Source: Umezawaea endophytica (lineage in GTDB: Bacteria; Actinomycetota; Actinomycetes; Mycobacteriales; Pseudonocardiaceae). From it: a stretch of 64,000 bases of DNA. The translations under genes and the position numbers were made by a program. The notes beneath the pieces were generated by a model that saw only the letters and a list, made by a program, of their open reading frames with translations, made no database searches and had not been told where the DNA came from. Location: positions 248,001-312,000 of the forward strand of contig NZ_JANYMP010000002.1 of the NCBI RefSeq assembly GCF_025061645.1, given 5' to 3'. This document shows, one piece after another, positions 51,201-59,055 of the stretch; within the stretch, counting starts at the first letter, position 1; each line of letters starts with the position of its first letter.

Positions 51201-53304
51201 CGCCAACGAGGTCGCCGTCTCCTACGGCTTCTGGCTCGGTGACGCGTTCGCCTCCGGCGGCTCGGTCGGCTACGACCACAAGGCCATGGGCATCACCGCC
51301 AAGGGCGCGTGGGAGAGCGTGAAGCGCAACTTCCGCGAGCTGGGCGTGAACACCCAGTCCGAGGAGTTCACCGTCGTCGGCGTCGGCGACATGTCCGGCG
51401 ACGTGTTCGGCAACGGGATGCTGCTGTCCGAGCACATCCGCCTGGTGGCCGCGTTCGACCACCGGCACATCTTCATCGACCCGACCCCGGTCGCCGCGCC
51501 GTCGTTCGCCGAGCGCAAGCGGCTCTTCGAGTTGCCGCGCTCGTCGTGGGCGGACTACGACCTGTCGCTGATCAGCGCGGGCGGCGGTGTCTGGCCGCGC
51601 ACGGCCAAGTCCATCCCGCTCACCGCCGAGGTGCGCGAGGCGCTCGGCATCGACGACGGCGTCGAGAAGCTGTCGCCGCAGGACCTGATGAAGGCGATCC
51701 TGCTGTCGCCGGTCGACCTGCTGTGGAACGGCGGCATCGGCACGTACGTCAAGGCCGCGGCCGAGACGCACACCGAGGTCGGCGACAAGGCCAACGACGG
51801 CCTGCGCGTCAACGGCGCCGACCTGCGGGTCAAGGTCGTCGGCGAGGGCGGCAACCTCGGTCTGACCCAGCGCGGCCGGATCGAGTTCGCCCGCAAGGGC
51901 GGCAAGGTCAACACCGACGCGCTGGACAACTCCGCCGGTGTCGACTGCTCCGACCACGAGGTCAACATCAAGATCCTGCTGGACCAGCTCGTCCGCGAGG
52001 GCAAGTTCGACCAGGCGCAGCGCGACGAGCTGCTCGGCCAGATGACCGACGAGGTCGGCGAGCTGGTGCTGGCGGACAACTACTCGCAGAACGCCGTCAT
52101 GGGCGTGAGCCGGGCGCACGCCGTGCCGATGCTGTCGGTGCACGCGCGGCTGGTCGCGGACCTGGAGCAGCGCGGCGTCCTGGACCGCGAACTGGAGGCG
52201 CTGCCCAGCGCCGCCGAGTTCCGGGCCATGGAGAAGGCGGGCAGCGGCCTCACGTCGCCCGAGCTGTGCTCGCTGCTCGCGCACGTGAAGCTCGCGCTCA
52301 AGGAGGACGTGCTCGCCAGCGACCTGCCGGAGGTGGAGACGTTCGCCCGCAAGCTGCCGGGGTACTTCCCCAGCGAGCTGCGCGAGCGCTTCACCGACGT
52401 GATCCCGGCGCACCCGCTGCGCAAGCAGATCACGACGACGGTGCTGGTCAACGAGGTCATCGACGGGGCGGGCATCTCGTACCCGTTCCGGTTGACCGAG
52501 GAGATCAGCGCGTCCCCGACCGACGCGGTGCGCGCGTTCGCCGTGGTGACCGAGATCTTCGGCCTCAAGGCGCACTGGGACGAGATCCGGGGGCTCGACA
52601 ACCTGCTCGACACGGCTGTCGCGGACGAGATGGTGCTGGAGTCCCGGCGGCTGCTCGACCGCGCGTCCCGGTGGCTCCTGTCGAACCGCCCGCAGCCCCT
52701 CCAGGTCGGGTCCACGATCTCCCGGTTCGCGGGTGTGGTGTCCGAGCTGGCGGACAAGATCCCGGACCTGCTCCAGGGGCGCGAGCGCACGTCGTTGGAG
52801 CTGCACGTCGCCCGGCTGGTCAACGCGGGCGTGTCGCAGGACCTGGCGTGCCGGGTGGCCTCGCAGCTCTTCACGTACAGCCTGCTGGACATCACGGAGA
52901 TCGCGGAGCTGGCCGAGCGCGAGGCCGGGGACGGCACCGGGCTGCTGCCCGAGCGGTCCCACCTGGAGACGGCCGAGCTGTACCACGCGCTGTCCGAGCA
53001 CCTCGGCATGGACCACATGCTGAGCTCGGTGAGTTCGCTGGAGCGCGGGAACCGCTGGCACGCGTTGGCGCGGCTGGCCCTGCGGGACGACTTCTACTCG
53101 TCGTTGCGGGCCATCACGCTGGACGTGCTGCGGATCTCGGACCCCGGCGACAGCGCGGAGGAGAAGATCGCCACCTGGGAGCAGATGAACGCATCCCGGC
53201 TCGGCCGGGCTCGGGCGGCGCTGGAGGAGATCAACCAGGCCAACCGGTTGGACCTGGCCACGCTGTCCGTCGCCGCGCGGCAGATCCGCAGCATGGTGCT
53301 GTGA
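48289..53304 (+). CDS. gdh: NAD-dependent glutamate dehydrogenase, large (180-kDa) type
   Basis: The protein has 1671 residues from GTG 48289 (ATG 48319 is an alternative with GGAGAG upstream). It belongs to the 180-kDa L-GDH family: an N-terminal ACT-like regulatory half ([36 protein letters not shown]), then the catalytic core with [43 protein letters not shown]. A dinucleotide-binding region follows ([32 protein letters not shown]). It deaminates glutamate to 2-oxoglutarate with NAD+, linking proline and glutamate catabolism to the TCA cycle. In mycobacteria this enzyme is inhibited by GarA; no such gene is adjacent. Confidence 0.95.
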   Translation: [1671 protein letters not shown]

Positions 53305-53316
53305 CGTGAGCGGTGC

Positions 53317-53352
53317 GAAGGCCCCCGGAGCCGGTCGGCTCCGGGGGCCTTC
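53317..53352. terminator. Perfect 16-bp terminator hairpin after GDH
   Basis: GAAGGCCCCCGGAGCC (53317-53332) pairs exactly with 53337-53352 around a GGTC loop, 13 bp after the GDH stop. A TTTT run follows at 53359-53362. Confidence 0.8.
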
Positions 53353-53367
53353 CGCCGGTTTTGGGGG

Positions 53368-54306
53368 GTGTTCGTGCGGCTCTCGATGACCGCTGAGCAG
53401 GCGCTCGCCACGCGGATGCGGGCTCAGCGCCTGGTCGCTCCTGCTGCCGACCTCCGTGACGTCGTCGCCTTGCAGGCGCAGGACGTGCGGGCCGTCGAGG
53501 TGGCCGCGGCCAACCGCGGCCTGGCCGTCGAGGGGGTGCGGACCTGGGCGATGCGGGGCACGCTGCACCTGCTCCACCCGGCTGACGCGCGGTGGGTCGT
53601 CGGCCTGCTCGGCCCGCACTTCATCGCCGTCGGTGCTCGTCGGCGCGCTCAGCTCGGGTTGGACGACGAGCTGTGCGCCCGTGCGCTGGCGGCGTTCGGG
53701 GAGGTCCTCCAGGAGCCGAAGGACCGCGCCGACACCGTTCGCGCGCTGGCGGAGGTGGGGGTCGTGGTGGACCCGCGGAGCCAGGCGCCCGCGCACCTCC
53801 TCGCCTTCGCGGCCAACTCCGGTGTCGTCCAGCGCGGTCTGGACGACAGGTACGGCCTGCTCGAAGGAGGGGACGACGACCCGCGCGGCCTCGTCGACCT
53901 GCTCCACCGCTACCTGGAGGCCTACGGGCCCGCGACGGTCGAGGACTTCGCCGCCTGGACGGGGCTCAGGCTGGGGGACGTTCGGCGGATCCCGCTGGAA
54001 GGCCTGTGGGACACGGGGTTCGGGCTGGTGCCGGAGGGCACGGTGCCCGCCGAGCCGTCCGGGGCCACCAGGTTCCTCGGGCACTTCGACACCTACCTGC
54101 TCGGCTACCGCGACCGGTCGCTGGCCCTGTCCCCGGCCGACGCCCCGGAGGTCCAGACGGGCGGCGGGTTCCTCACCCCGCACGTGGTCGTGGACGGGCG
54201 GGTGGTGGGTACCTGGAAGCGGGAGGGCGACGAGGTGGTGGTCAGCCCGTTCCCGCCCGGACGGGGTGGGGAAGTCCGGCGGTCGGCGGGCGAGGACACT
54301 CGTTAG
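53368..54306 (+). CDS. Winged-helix DNA-binding protein, AlkX/YcaQ-like (HTH_42)
   Basis: A 312-residue protein of the HTH_42 (AlkZ/YcaQ-like) superfamily. The N-terminal LVAPAADLRDVVALQAQDVRAVEVAAANRGL has the Gln-x-Gln motif (Q36, Q38) that replaces the Gln-x-Asp of AlkZ. WAMRGTLHLLHPADARWVVGLLGP and PATVEDFAAWTGL, FDTYLLGYRDRSLAL and late VVDGRVVGTWKR strands are family features. AlkZ-type members are DNA glycosylases that unhook crosslinks made by self-resistant antibiotic producers; AlkX (QxQ) members are housekeeping repair enzymes. Start may be GTG 53368 or GTG 53374. It follows the GDH terminator, so it has its own promoter. Confidence 0.83.
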   Translation: MFVRLSMTAEQALATRMRAQRLVAPAADLRDVVALQAQDVRAVEVAAANRGLAVEGVRTWAMRGTLHLLHPADARWVVGLLGPHFIAVGARRRAQLGLDDELCARALAAFGEVLQEPKDRADTVRALAEVGVVVDPRSQAPAHLLAFAANSGVVQRGLDDRYGLLEGGDDDPRGLVDLLHRYLEAYGPATVEDFAAWTGLRLGDVRRIPLEGLWDTGFGLVPEGTVPAEPSGATRFLGHFDTYLLGYRDRSLALSPADAPEVQTGGGFLTPHVVVDGRVVGTWKREGDEVVVSPFPPGRGGEVRRSAGEDTR

Positions 54307-54344
54307 GCTGAGGAATTCCACAGACTTGCAGGAGGCGCGTTCCG

Positions 54345-54776
54345 TTGGGTGTGTTCGTCACGGGTGTCCGGCCGCGGTGGTCGGACATGGATGCGTTCGG
54401 CCACGTCAACCACGCCAACACGGTGACGCTGTTGGAGGAGGCGCGGATCGACCTGCTGTTCACGGAGGCCGCGCGGCACGGCGTGACGGACATGACGCAG
54501 GGCGTCGTGGTGGCCCGGCTCGTGGTGGACTACATAGCGCCGATCGTGTTCACGGGTGACGAGATCGTCGTGGAGATGTCGGTGCGCGAGCTGCGCACGG
54601 CGTCGTTCCTGCTGGACTACACCGTGCGGAACCAGCGCGGTGACGACAGCGTTGTCGTGACGAAAGCGGAAACGCTGCTGGTGCCCTACAACGTGACGGC
54701 CGCACGGCCGCGGCGTCTCGACGAAGCCGAGCGCGACTTCCTCGCGGGCTGGCGTGCCGGAGGTAACGGTGCCTGA
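54345..54776 (+). CDS. Acyl-CoA thioesterase, 4HBT hotdog family
   Basis: A 143-residue single-hotdog protein. RPRWSDMDAFGHVNHANTVTLLEEARIDLL is the characteristic 4HBT motif with catalytic Asp and the HVNHAN loop. VVVARLVVDYIAPIVFTGDEIVVEMSVRELRTASF completes the sheet. It hydrolyses acyl-CoA thioesters; chain length is unknown. TTG 54345 follows AGGAGG. The next gene starts 8 bp before its stop, indicating translational coupling. Confidence 0.9.
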   Translation: MGVFVTGVRPRWSDMDAFGHVNHANTVTLLEEARIDLLFTEAARHGVTDMTQGVVVARLVVDYIAPIVFTGDEIVVEMSVRELRTASFLLDYTVRNQRGDDSVVVTKAETLLVPYNVTAARPRRLDEAERDFLAGWRAGGNGA

Positions 54777-55404
54777 GTTGGTCCTGGCCGATCCCGCCGA
54801 GAGGGACGACCTCGGCGCGTTCGTGGCGCGTGCCGTCCGGTTGGAGCCGCAGGCGGTGGTCCGGCTGCGCAACCGCGGTGACAGCGGCCTGGTGGACGCG
54901 TGGGTGGCGACGCCGTTCGACGCGCTGGCCACGCGCACGGTCGCGGGGCACCTCGAACCGTCGGACGTGACGGTGTCGGGCAGCGACCTGCTGATGGGGC
55001 TGGCCGTCGTGCGCAGCGCCACGGTCGACCCCGGTCCGGCGAAGGACCTGATGTGGCGTTCGGCGCTGCCGCCGACGGCGGGCTGGCTGCCGGTGGACCG
55101 GCTGCCCGGCAGCGTCGTGTCCGGGCTCGCGGACGAGGGCGTGGCGGTGGCGCGGGAGAACGCGGGCCCGCACGGCACGCCGCCCGCGTCGCTGCTGGAC
55201 CAGACGGTGATCACGGTCAGCGGGTCCGGCCTGGACGTGAAGGTGCCGCTGAGGTGCCTGTTCGCGCTGTCCGGGATGGGCTTCCTCGGCACGACCGAGG
55301 AGGACGAGGTGCGCGTGACCGCGACGGACTCGTGGCTGCGGATCGACGCGCGGTTCGGCGCGATCGTCCGCCGACGGCACTCGATGCTGCCTCTGCTCGT
55401 GTGA
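54769..55404 (+). CDS. Conserved actinobacterial protein coupled to the thioesterase gene
   Basis: A 211-residue soluble protein from GTG 54769, chosen because GGAGG lies 5 nt upstream; GTG 54754 is possible. Sequence features: ERDDLGAFVARAVRLEPQAVVRLRNRG, LVDAWVATPFDALATRTVAG, a WLPVDRLPGSVV segment and a C-terminal VPLRCLFALSGMGFLGTTEEDEVRVTATDSWLRIDARFGAIVRRR. I know it only as an unnamed protein that follows this thioesterase in actinomycetes. No catalytic motif is visible. The 8-bp overlap with the thioesterase gene suggests a joint function. Confidence 0.75.
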   Translation: MPELVLADPAERDDLGAFVARAVRLEPQAVVRLRNRGDSGLVDAWVATPFDALATRTVAGHLEPSDVTVSGSDLLMGLAVVRSATVDPGPAKDLMWRSALPPTAGWLPVDRLPGSVVSGLADEGVAVARENAGPHGTPPASLLDQTVITVSGSGLDVKVPLRCLFALSGMGFLGTTEEDEVRVTATDSWLRIDARFGAIVRRRHSMLPLLV

Positions 55405-55472
55405 GCCGACATCGGATTTCGACTACGGTGGCGGTACTGCTTTAGTCGCGTCCGTCGGGGTGGGGGAGGCGC

Positions 55473-58400
55473 GTGGAATTCCGGGTCCTGGGGCCGATCG
55501 AGGCGTTCGTGAACGGCGTCGCGGTGCCCGTCGGCGGGCCCAAGCCGCGCACGATGCTGGCGCTGCTCGCCGTGCACGCGGGCCGGGTCGTCTCGCAGGA
55601 CCAGTTGGTGGACGCCGTGTGGGGCGAGGAGCCCCCTGAGCAGACCCGTGCCGCCGTCTACACCTACGTGTCGACGCTGCGGCGCGCGTTCGCCGACGAG
55701 GCGGACGCGATCTCGCGCACCGGTGGCGGCTACCTGCTCGCCGCCGGGCTCGACCAGGTCGACCTGCACGTGTTCAGCGCCGAGGTCGTCGCGGGGCGCA
55801 GGGCTCTCGCGGACGGCGACCTCGAAGAGGCCGCGGCGCGCTTCACCGCCGCGCTGGCCGTGTGGCGCGGACCGGCGCTGGGCGGTGCGCAGGGCCGGTG
55901 GGCCGAGGGCGAGCGGTCCCGGCTGGAGGAGTTGCGGCTCGCCGCGCTGGAGGACCGCGTCGACGCCGAGCTGGCGATCGGGCGCGGGGCCGCGCTGGTC
56001 GGGGAGCTGGGCGCCGCCGTCGCCACGCACCCGCTGCGCGAACGCCTGCGCAGCCAGCTCATGCTCGCGCTGCACCAGTCGGGCCGCCAGGCGGACGCGC
56101 TGGCCTGCTACCGGGAGGGCCGCCAGGTCCTGCTGGACGAGCTGGGCCTGGAGCCGGGGCAGGCGCTGCGCTCGACGCACGACCGGATCCTGCGCTCCGA
56201 CGACGAACCACCCGCGCCGCCCGTGTCGAGGCTGGAGGCCGTGGAGGTGGTCGTCGCGCCGCAGCGGCCCAGCCAGCTCCCGTTCCACATCGCCGACTTC
56301 ACCGGCCGAGCGGGCGAGGTCGCCCAGCTCTCGGAGCACCTGTCCTCGACAGGCCCCGCGGTGCGGCTCTGCGCGATCTCCGGCAAACCGGGCGCGGGCA
56401 AGTCGACGCTGGCCATGCACGTCGCGCACGCCGTCCGCGACCAGTTCCCCGACGGCCAGCTCTACGCGACCCTGCGCGGTGTCCAAGCCGTGCGCGCGGA
56501 CCCGGCCGAGGTGCTGGCGGGGTTCCTGCGCGCGCTCGGCGTCGCGGACCCGGCGCTGCCCGCCGACCTCGACGAACGCGCCCAGCTCTACCGCACCCTG
56601 CTGGCCGACCAGCGGGTGCTCGTGGTGCTGGACGACGCCGCCGACGAACGCCAGATCCGCGACCTGCTCCCCGGCAGCCCCACCTGCGCCGTGCTCGTGA
56701 CCAGCAGGGAACGGCTCGGCGCGCTCGGCGGCGCCGCGCAGTTCGGCCTGGACGTGCTGGACGAGGCGGAGGCGTTCGACCTGCTCGACCGGGTCATCGG
56801 CGACGGTCGCGCGCGGGCCGAACCGGAGGCCGCGCAGGACATCGTGCGGTTGTGCGGACGGCTGCCGCTGGCCGTGCGCATCGCGGGCGCCCGCCTCGCC
56901 GCCCGCCCGCAGTGGAAGCTCGGACGCCTGGCCGACCGGCTGCGGGTGCAGCGCCGGGTGCTCCAGGAGTTGACGCTGGGCGACCTGGAGGTGCGCGGCA
57001 GCCTGGCGCTGAGCTACGACGGCCTGGCCGCCCGCGAACGCGCCGCGCTGCGCCGCCTCGGCCTGCTCGACGTGTCGACGTTCGGCGGCTGGCTGGTCGC
57101 CCCGCTGATCGACTGCCCGCCGGACGAGGGCGAGGAGGTCGTCGAGCGGCTGGTGGACGCCCAGCTCCTCGACGTCGTGACCAGCGACGACAGCGGTCTG
57201 CTGCGCTACCAGGTGCACGACCTGACCCGAGCGTTCGCGCGGGAACGGGGAGACGCTGAGGAGTCGGAGGCCGAGATCCGCGCGGCCTGCACCCGTGCCG
57301 CCGAGACGTGGCTGACGCTCGTGGAGACCGCGGGGGAGCGGATGCCGCACGCCCAGTTCGGCGACCGCGCGACCCCGACCCCGTCGCCCTACCTCGACGA
57401 CGGTGTGGCCGCGGAGCTGCTCGCCGACCCCGAGGCCTGGTTCGACGCCGAGCAGTCGGACCTGGTCGGTGTGGTCGAGCGGATCAGCGAACTGGACCTC
57501 ACCGACATCGCGACCAGGCTGGCCGCCGCGCTGTGCTCGTCGCGGTTCTCCGTCCGCAACCTGTTCGGCCAGTGGTGGCGCACCCACTCGGCCGCGCTGG
57601 CCGCCGCCCGCCGGGTCGGCGACCGCACCGGCGAGGCGCGGCTGCTGTCCGGCCTCGGCTGGCTGCGCTACGAGCAGGACCGCTTCGACGAGGCCTCCGG
57701 CTACTTCGAGCAGGCGCTGGAGGCGTACGCGCACACCGCCGACGCCCGCGGCCAGGCCCTGACCCGGTTGGCGTCGAGCACCGTGCGCCGCGAGCGCGGC
57801 GAGCTGACCAAGGCGCACGAGTCGCTGGAGCTCGCGCTGGTGGAGCTGCGCGAACTGGACGAGCCGCACGCCGTCGCCCAGACCGAGCACGAGCTGGGCC
57901 GGGTGCTCACCGAGCAGGGCGACCTGGACGACGCGCTGGAGACGTGCGAGCGGACCCTCGCCGCCTACCGGTCGTTCGACGACCGGCGGGGCACGGCCAT
58001 CGCGCTCCGGTCGGTCGGCATAGTGCTCCGCGCGGCAGGCAGGCTGGACGAGGCCGCCCAGCGCTGCGAGGCGGCCGTCGACATCATGCGCGGGCTCGGC
58101 GACCGGCTGATGTCGGCCTACGCCGTGCAGGCCCTGGCGAAGGTCCGCATCCGCCAGGGCCGCGGCGACGCCGTGCGCAGCGACCTGCTGGAGTGCCTGG
58201 CCACGTGCAACGACATGCAGGACGGCTTCGGCCAGGCGCTGCTGCTGCGCACGCTGGGCGAGCTGGAGTCGGCGGCGGGCCGCCCGGAGGTGGCCCACCG
58301 CTACCTGGAGCGCTCCCTGGAGTGGTGGACCGCGCTGGGCCTGCCGGTGTGGCGGGCCCGCACGCTGCGCGACCTGGTGTCCGTGCTGACCGCTCTCGGC

Positions 58401-58511
58401 GACCGGCCAGCGGCCGACCTGGCGTGGACCGAGGCGCTGTCGATCTTCGAGCGGCACGGCAGCCGGGAAGCGCGGGAACCACGCCCGCAGAGCGTCCTCA
58501 ACCCCGCGTGA
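55473..58511 (+). CDS. AfsR/SARP-family transcriptional regulator
   Basis: A 1012-residue STAND-type regulator. The N-terminal OmpR-like winged helix (EFRVLGPIEAFVNG... AVWGEEPPEQTRAAVYTYVSTLRRAF) is followed by the BTAD domain (about 95-240). A NB-ARC ATPase comes next, with Walker A GKPGAGKS (304-311), VLVVLDDAAD and LVTSRERL. TPR repeats run from about 640 to 990. GTG 55473 follows GGGGAGG. Such proteins couple signals to activation of secondary metabolism or morphology, binding heptameric direct repeats. No biosynthetic cluster is adjacent. Its 3' end overlaps the convergent gene by 14 bp. Confidence 0.93.
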   Translation: MEFRVLGPIEAFVNGVAVPVGGPKPRTMLALLAVHAGRVVSQDQLVDAVWGEEPPEQTRAAVYTYVSTLRRAFADEADAISRTGGGYLLAAGLDQVDLHVFSAEVVAGRRALADGDLEEAAARFTAALAVWRGPALGGAQGRWAEGERSRLEELRLAALEDRVDAELAIGRGAALVGELGAAVATHPLRERLRSQLMLALHQSGRQADALACYREGRQVLLDELGLEPGQALRSTHDRILRSDDEPPAPPVSRLEAVEVVVAPQRPSQLPFHIADFTGRAGEVAQLSEHLSSTGPAVRLCAISGKPGAGKSTLAMHVAHAVRDQFPDGQLYATLRGVQAVRADPAEVLAGFLRALGVADPALPADLDERAQLYRTLLADQRVLVVLDDAADERQIRDLLPGSPTCAVLVTSRERLGALGGAAQFGLDVLDEAEAFDLLDRVIGDGRARAEPEAAQDIVRLCGRLPLAVRIAGARLAARPQWKLGRLADRLRVQRRVLQELTLGDLEVRGSLALSYDGLAARERAALRRLGLLDVSTFGGWLVAPLIDCPPDEGEEVVERLVDAQLLDVVTSDDSGLLRYQVHDLTRAFARERGDAEESEAEIRAACTRAAETWLTLVETAGERMPHAQFGDRATPTPSPYLDDGVAAELLADPEAWFDAEQSDLVGVVERISELDLTDIATRLAAALCSSRFSVRNLFGQWWRTHSAALAAARRVGDRTGEARLLSGLGWLRYEQDRFDEASGYFEQALEAYAHTADARGQALTRLASSTVRRERGELTKAHESLELALVELRELDEPHAVAQTEHELGRVLTEQGDLDDALETCERTLAAYRSFDDRRGTAIALRSVGIVLRAAGRLDEAAQRCEAAVDIMRGLGDRLMSAYAVQALAKVRIRQGRGDAVRSDLLECLATCNDMQDGFGQALLLRTLGELESAAGRPEVAHRYLERSLEWWTALGLPVWRARTLRDLVSVLTALGDRPAADLAWTEALSIFERHGSREAREPRPQSVLNPA

Positions 58512-58974
58512 CGGTCCGGTCGACCCGGTGCGCGACGAACCGGTCCGGCCCGGTGAGCAGCGCGGGGTCCTCGTCGGGCAGCAGATCGGTCGAGTTGACC
58601 GCGACCCCGCCCGCTTCCAGCGCCTCCAGCGAGGTCGCCATCCCGACGACCACCACCGAGTCGCCGGGCCCGCTCAGCACGATGCCCCCGACGTAACCGG
58701 GCACCTCCCGCAGCGCGGGCTTGATCCGCTCCTCGAACCCGCGCTCGCCCGCGGCTTTCCGCGCCTCGCTCATCGGCCCGTCGAAGTGGACCAGCGAGAC
58801 CGCGGCGGGCTCCTGGTCGCCCGCGGCTCCGCTCCAGCGGTCCAGCACGGTGAACTCGCCGCCGTCGTCGTGCAGCGACAGCACCACCTGCCTGCCGGTG
58901 CCGATCTCGGTCATCAGGTGCGCGACGGCGGCGCCGCTCGGGATCTGGTCGGTGTGCTCGATCTTGGCGAACAT
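58498..58974 (-). CDS. Conserved hypothetical protein, possible dimeric alpha-beta barrel
   Basis: A 158-residue soluble protein from ATG 58974. It begins MFAKIEHTDQIPSGAAVAHLMTEIGTGRQVVLSLHDDGGEFTVLDRW, then FDGPMSEARKAAGERGFEERIKPALREVPGYVGGIVLSGPGDSVVVVGMATSLEALEAGG. The second part resembles monooxygenase/dimeric alpha-beta barrel domains (pattern of strand-helix-GYVGGxV-strand). No cofactor motif is visible. It lies between the two giant regulator genes; the function is unknown. Confidence 0.7.
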   Translation of the reverse strand: MFAKIEHTDQIPSGAAVAHLMTEIGTGRQVVLSLHDDGGEFTVLDRWSGAAGDQEPAAVSLVHFDGPMSEARKAAGERGFEERIKPALREVPGYVGGIVLSGPGDSVVVVGMATSLEALEAGGVAVNSTDLLPDEDPALLTGPDRFVAHRVDRTVTRG

Positions 58975-59020
58975 CCGGTCACCTCCGGGGTAGTGGCTGT
59001 CGACCGGAATGCTCGTCCTG

Positions 59021-59039
59021 GAGGCGCTGTCCGCGCCTC
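59021..59039. terminator. Short GC hairpin downstream of the LAL regulator gene
   Basis: GAGGCGC and GCGCCTC form a 7-bp stem around a 5-nt loop, 17 bp beyond the LAL regulator stop on the minus strand. Weak candidate terminator. Confidence 0.4.
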
Positions 59040-59055
59040 AGTGCGACCACGTAGG

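Noticed and set aside
48154-54321. A 2055-codon open frame antisense to the GDH gene
   Set aside because: It is a GC-rich shadow frame: its translation is a monotonous mix of Arg, His, Val, Asp and Gln with no domains, and the plus-strand GDH reads as a full conserved family.
54303-58457. A 1384-codon open frame on the minus strand under the thioesterase and AfsR genes
   Set aside because: Composition is that of an antisense shadow; the plus strand carries recognisable domains throughout.
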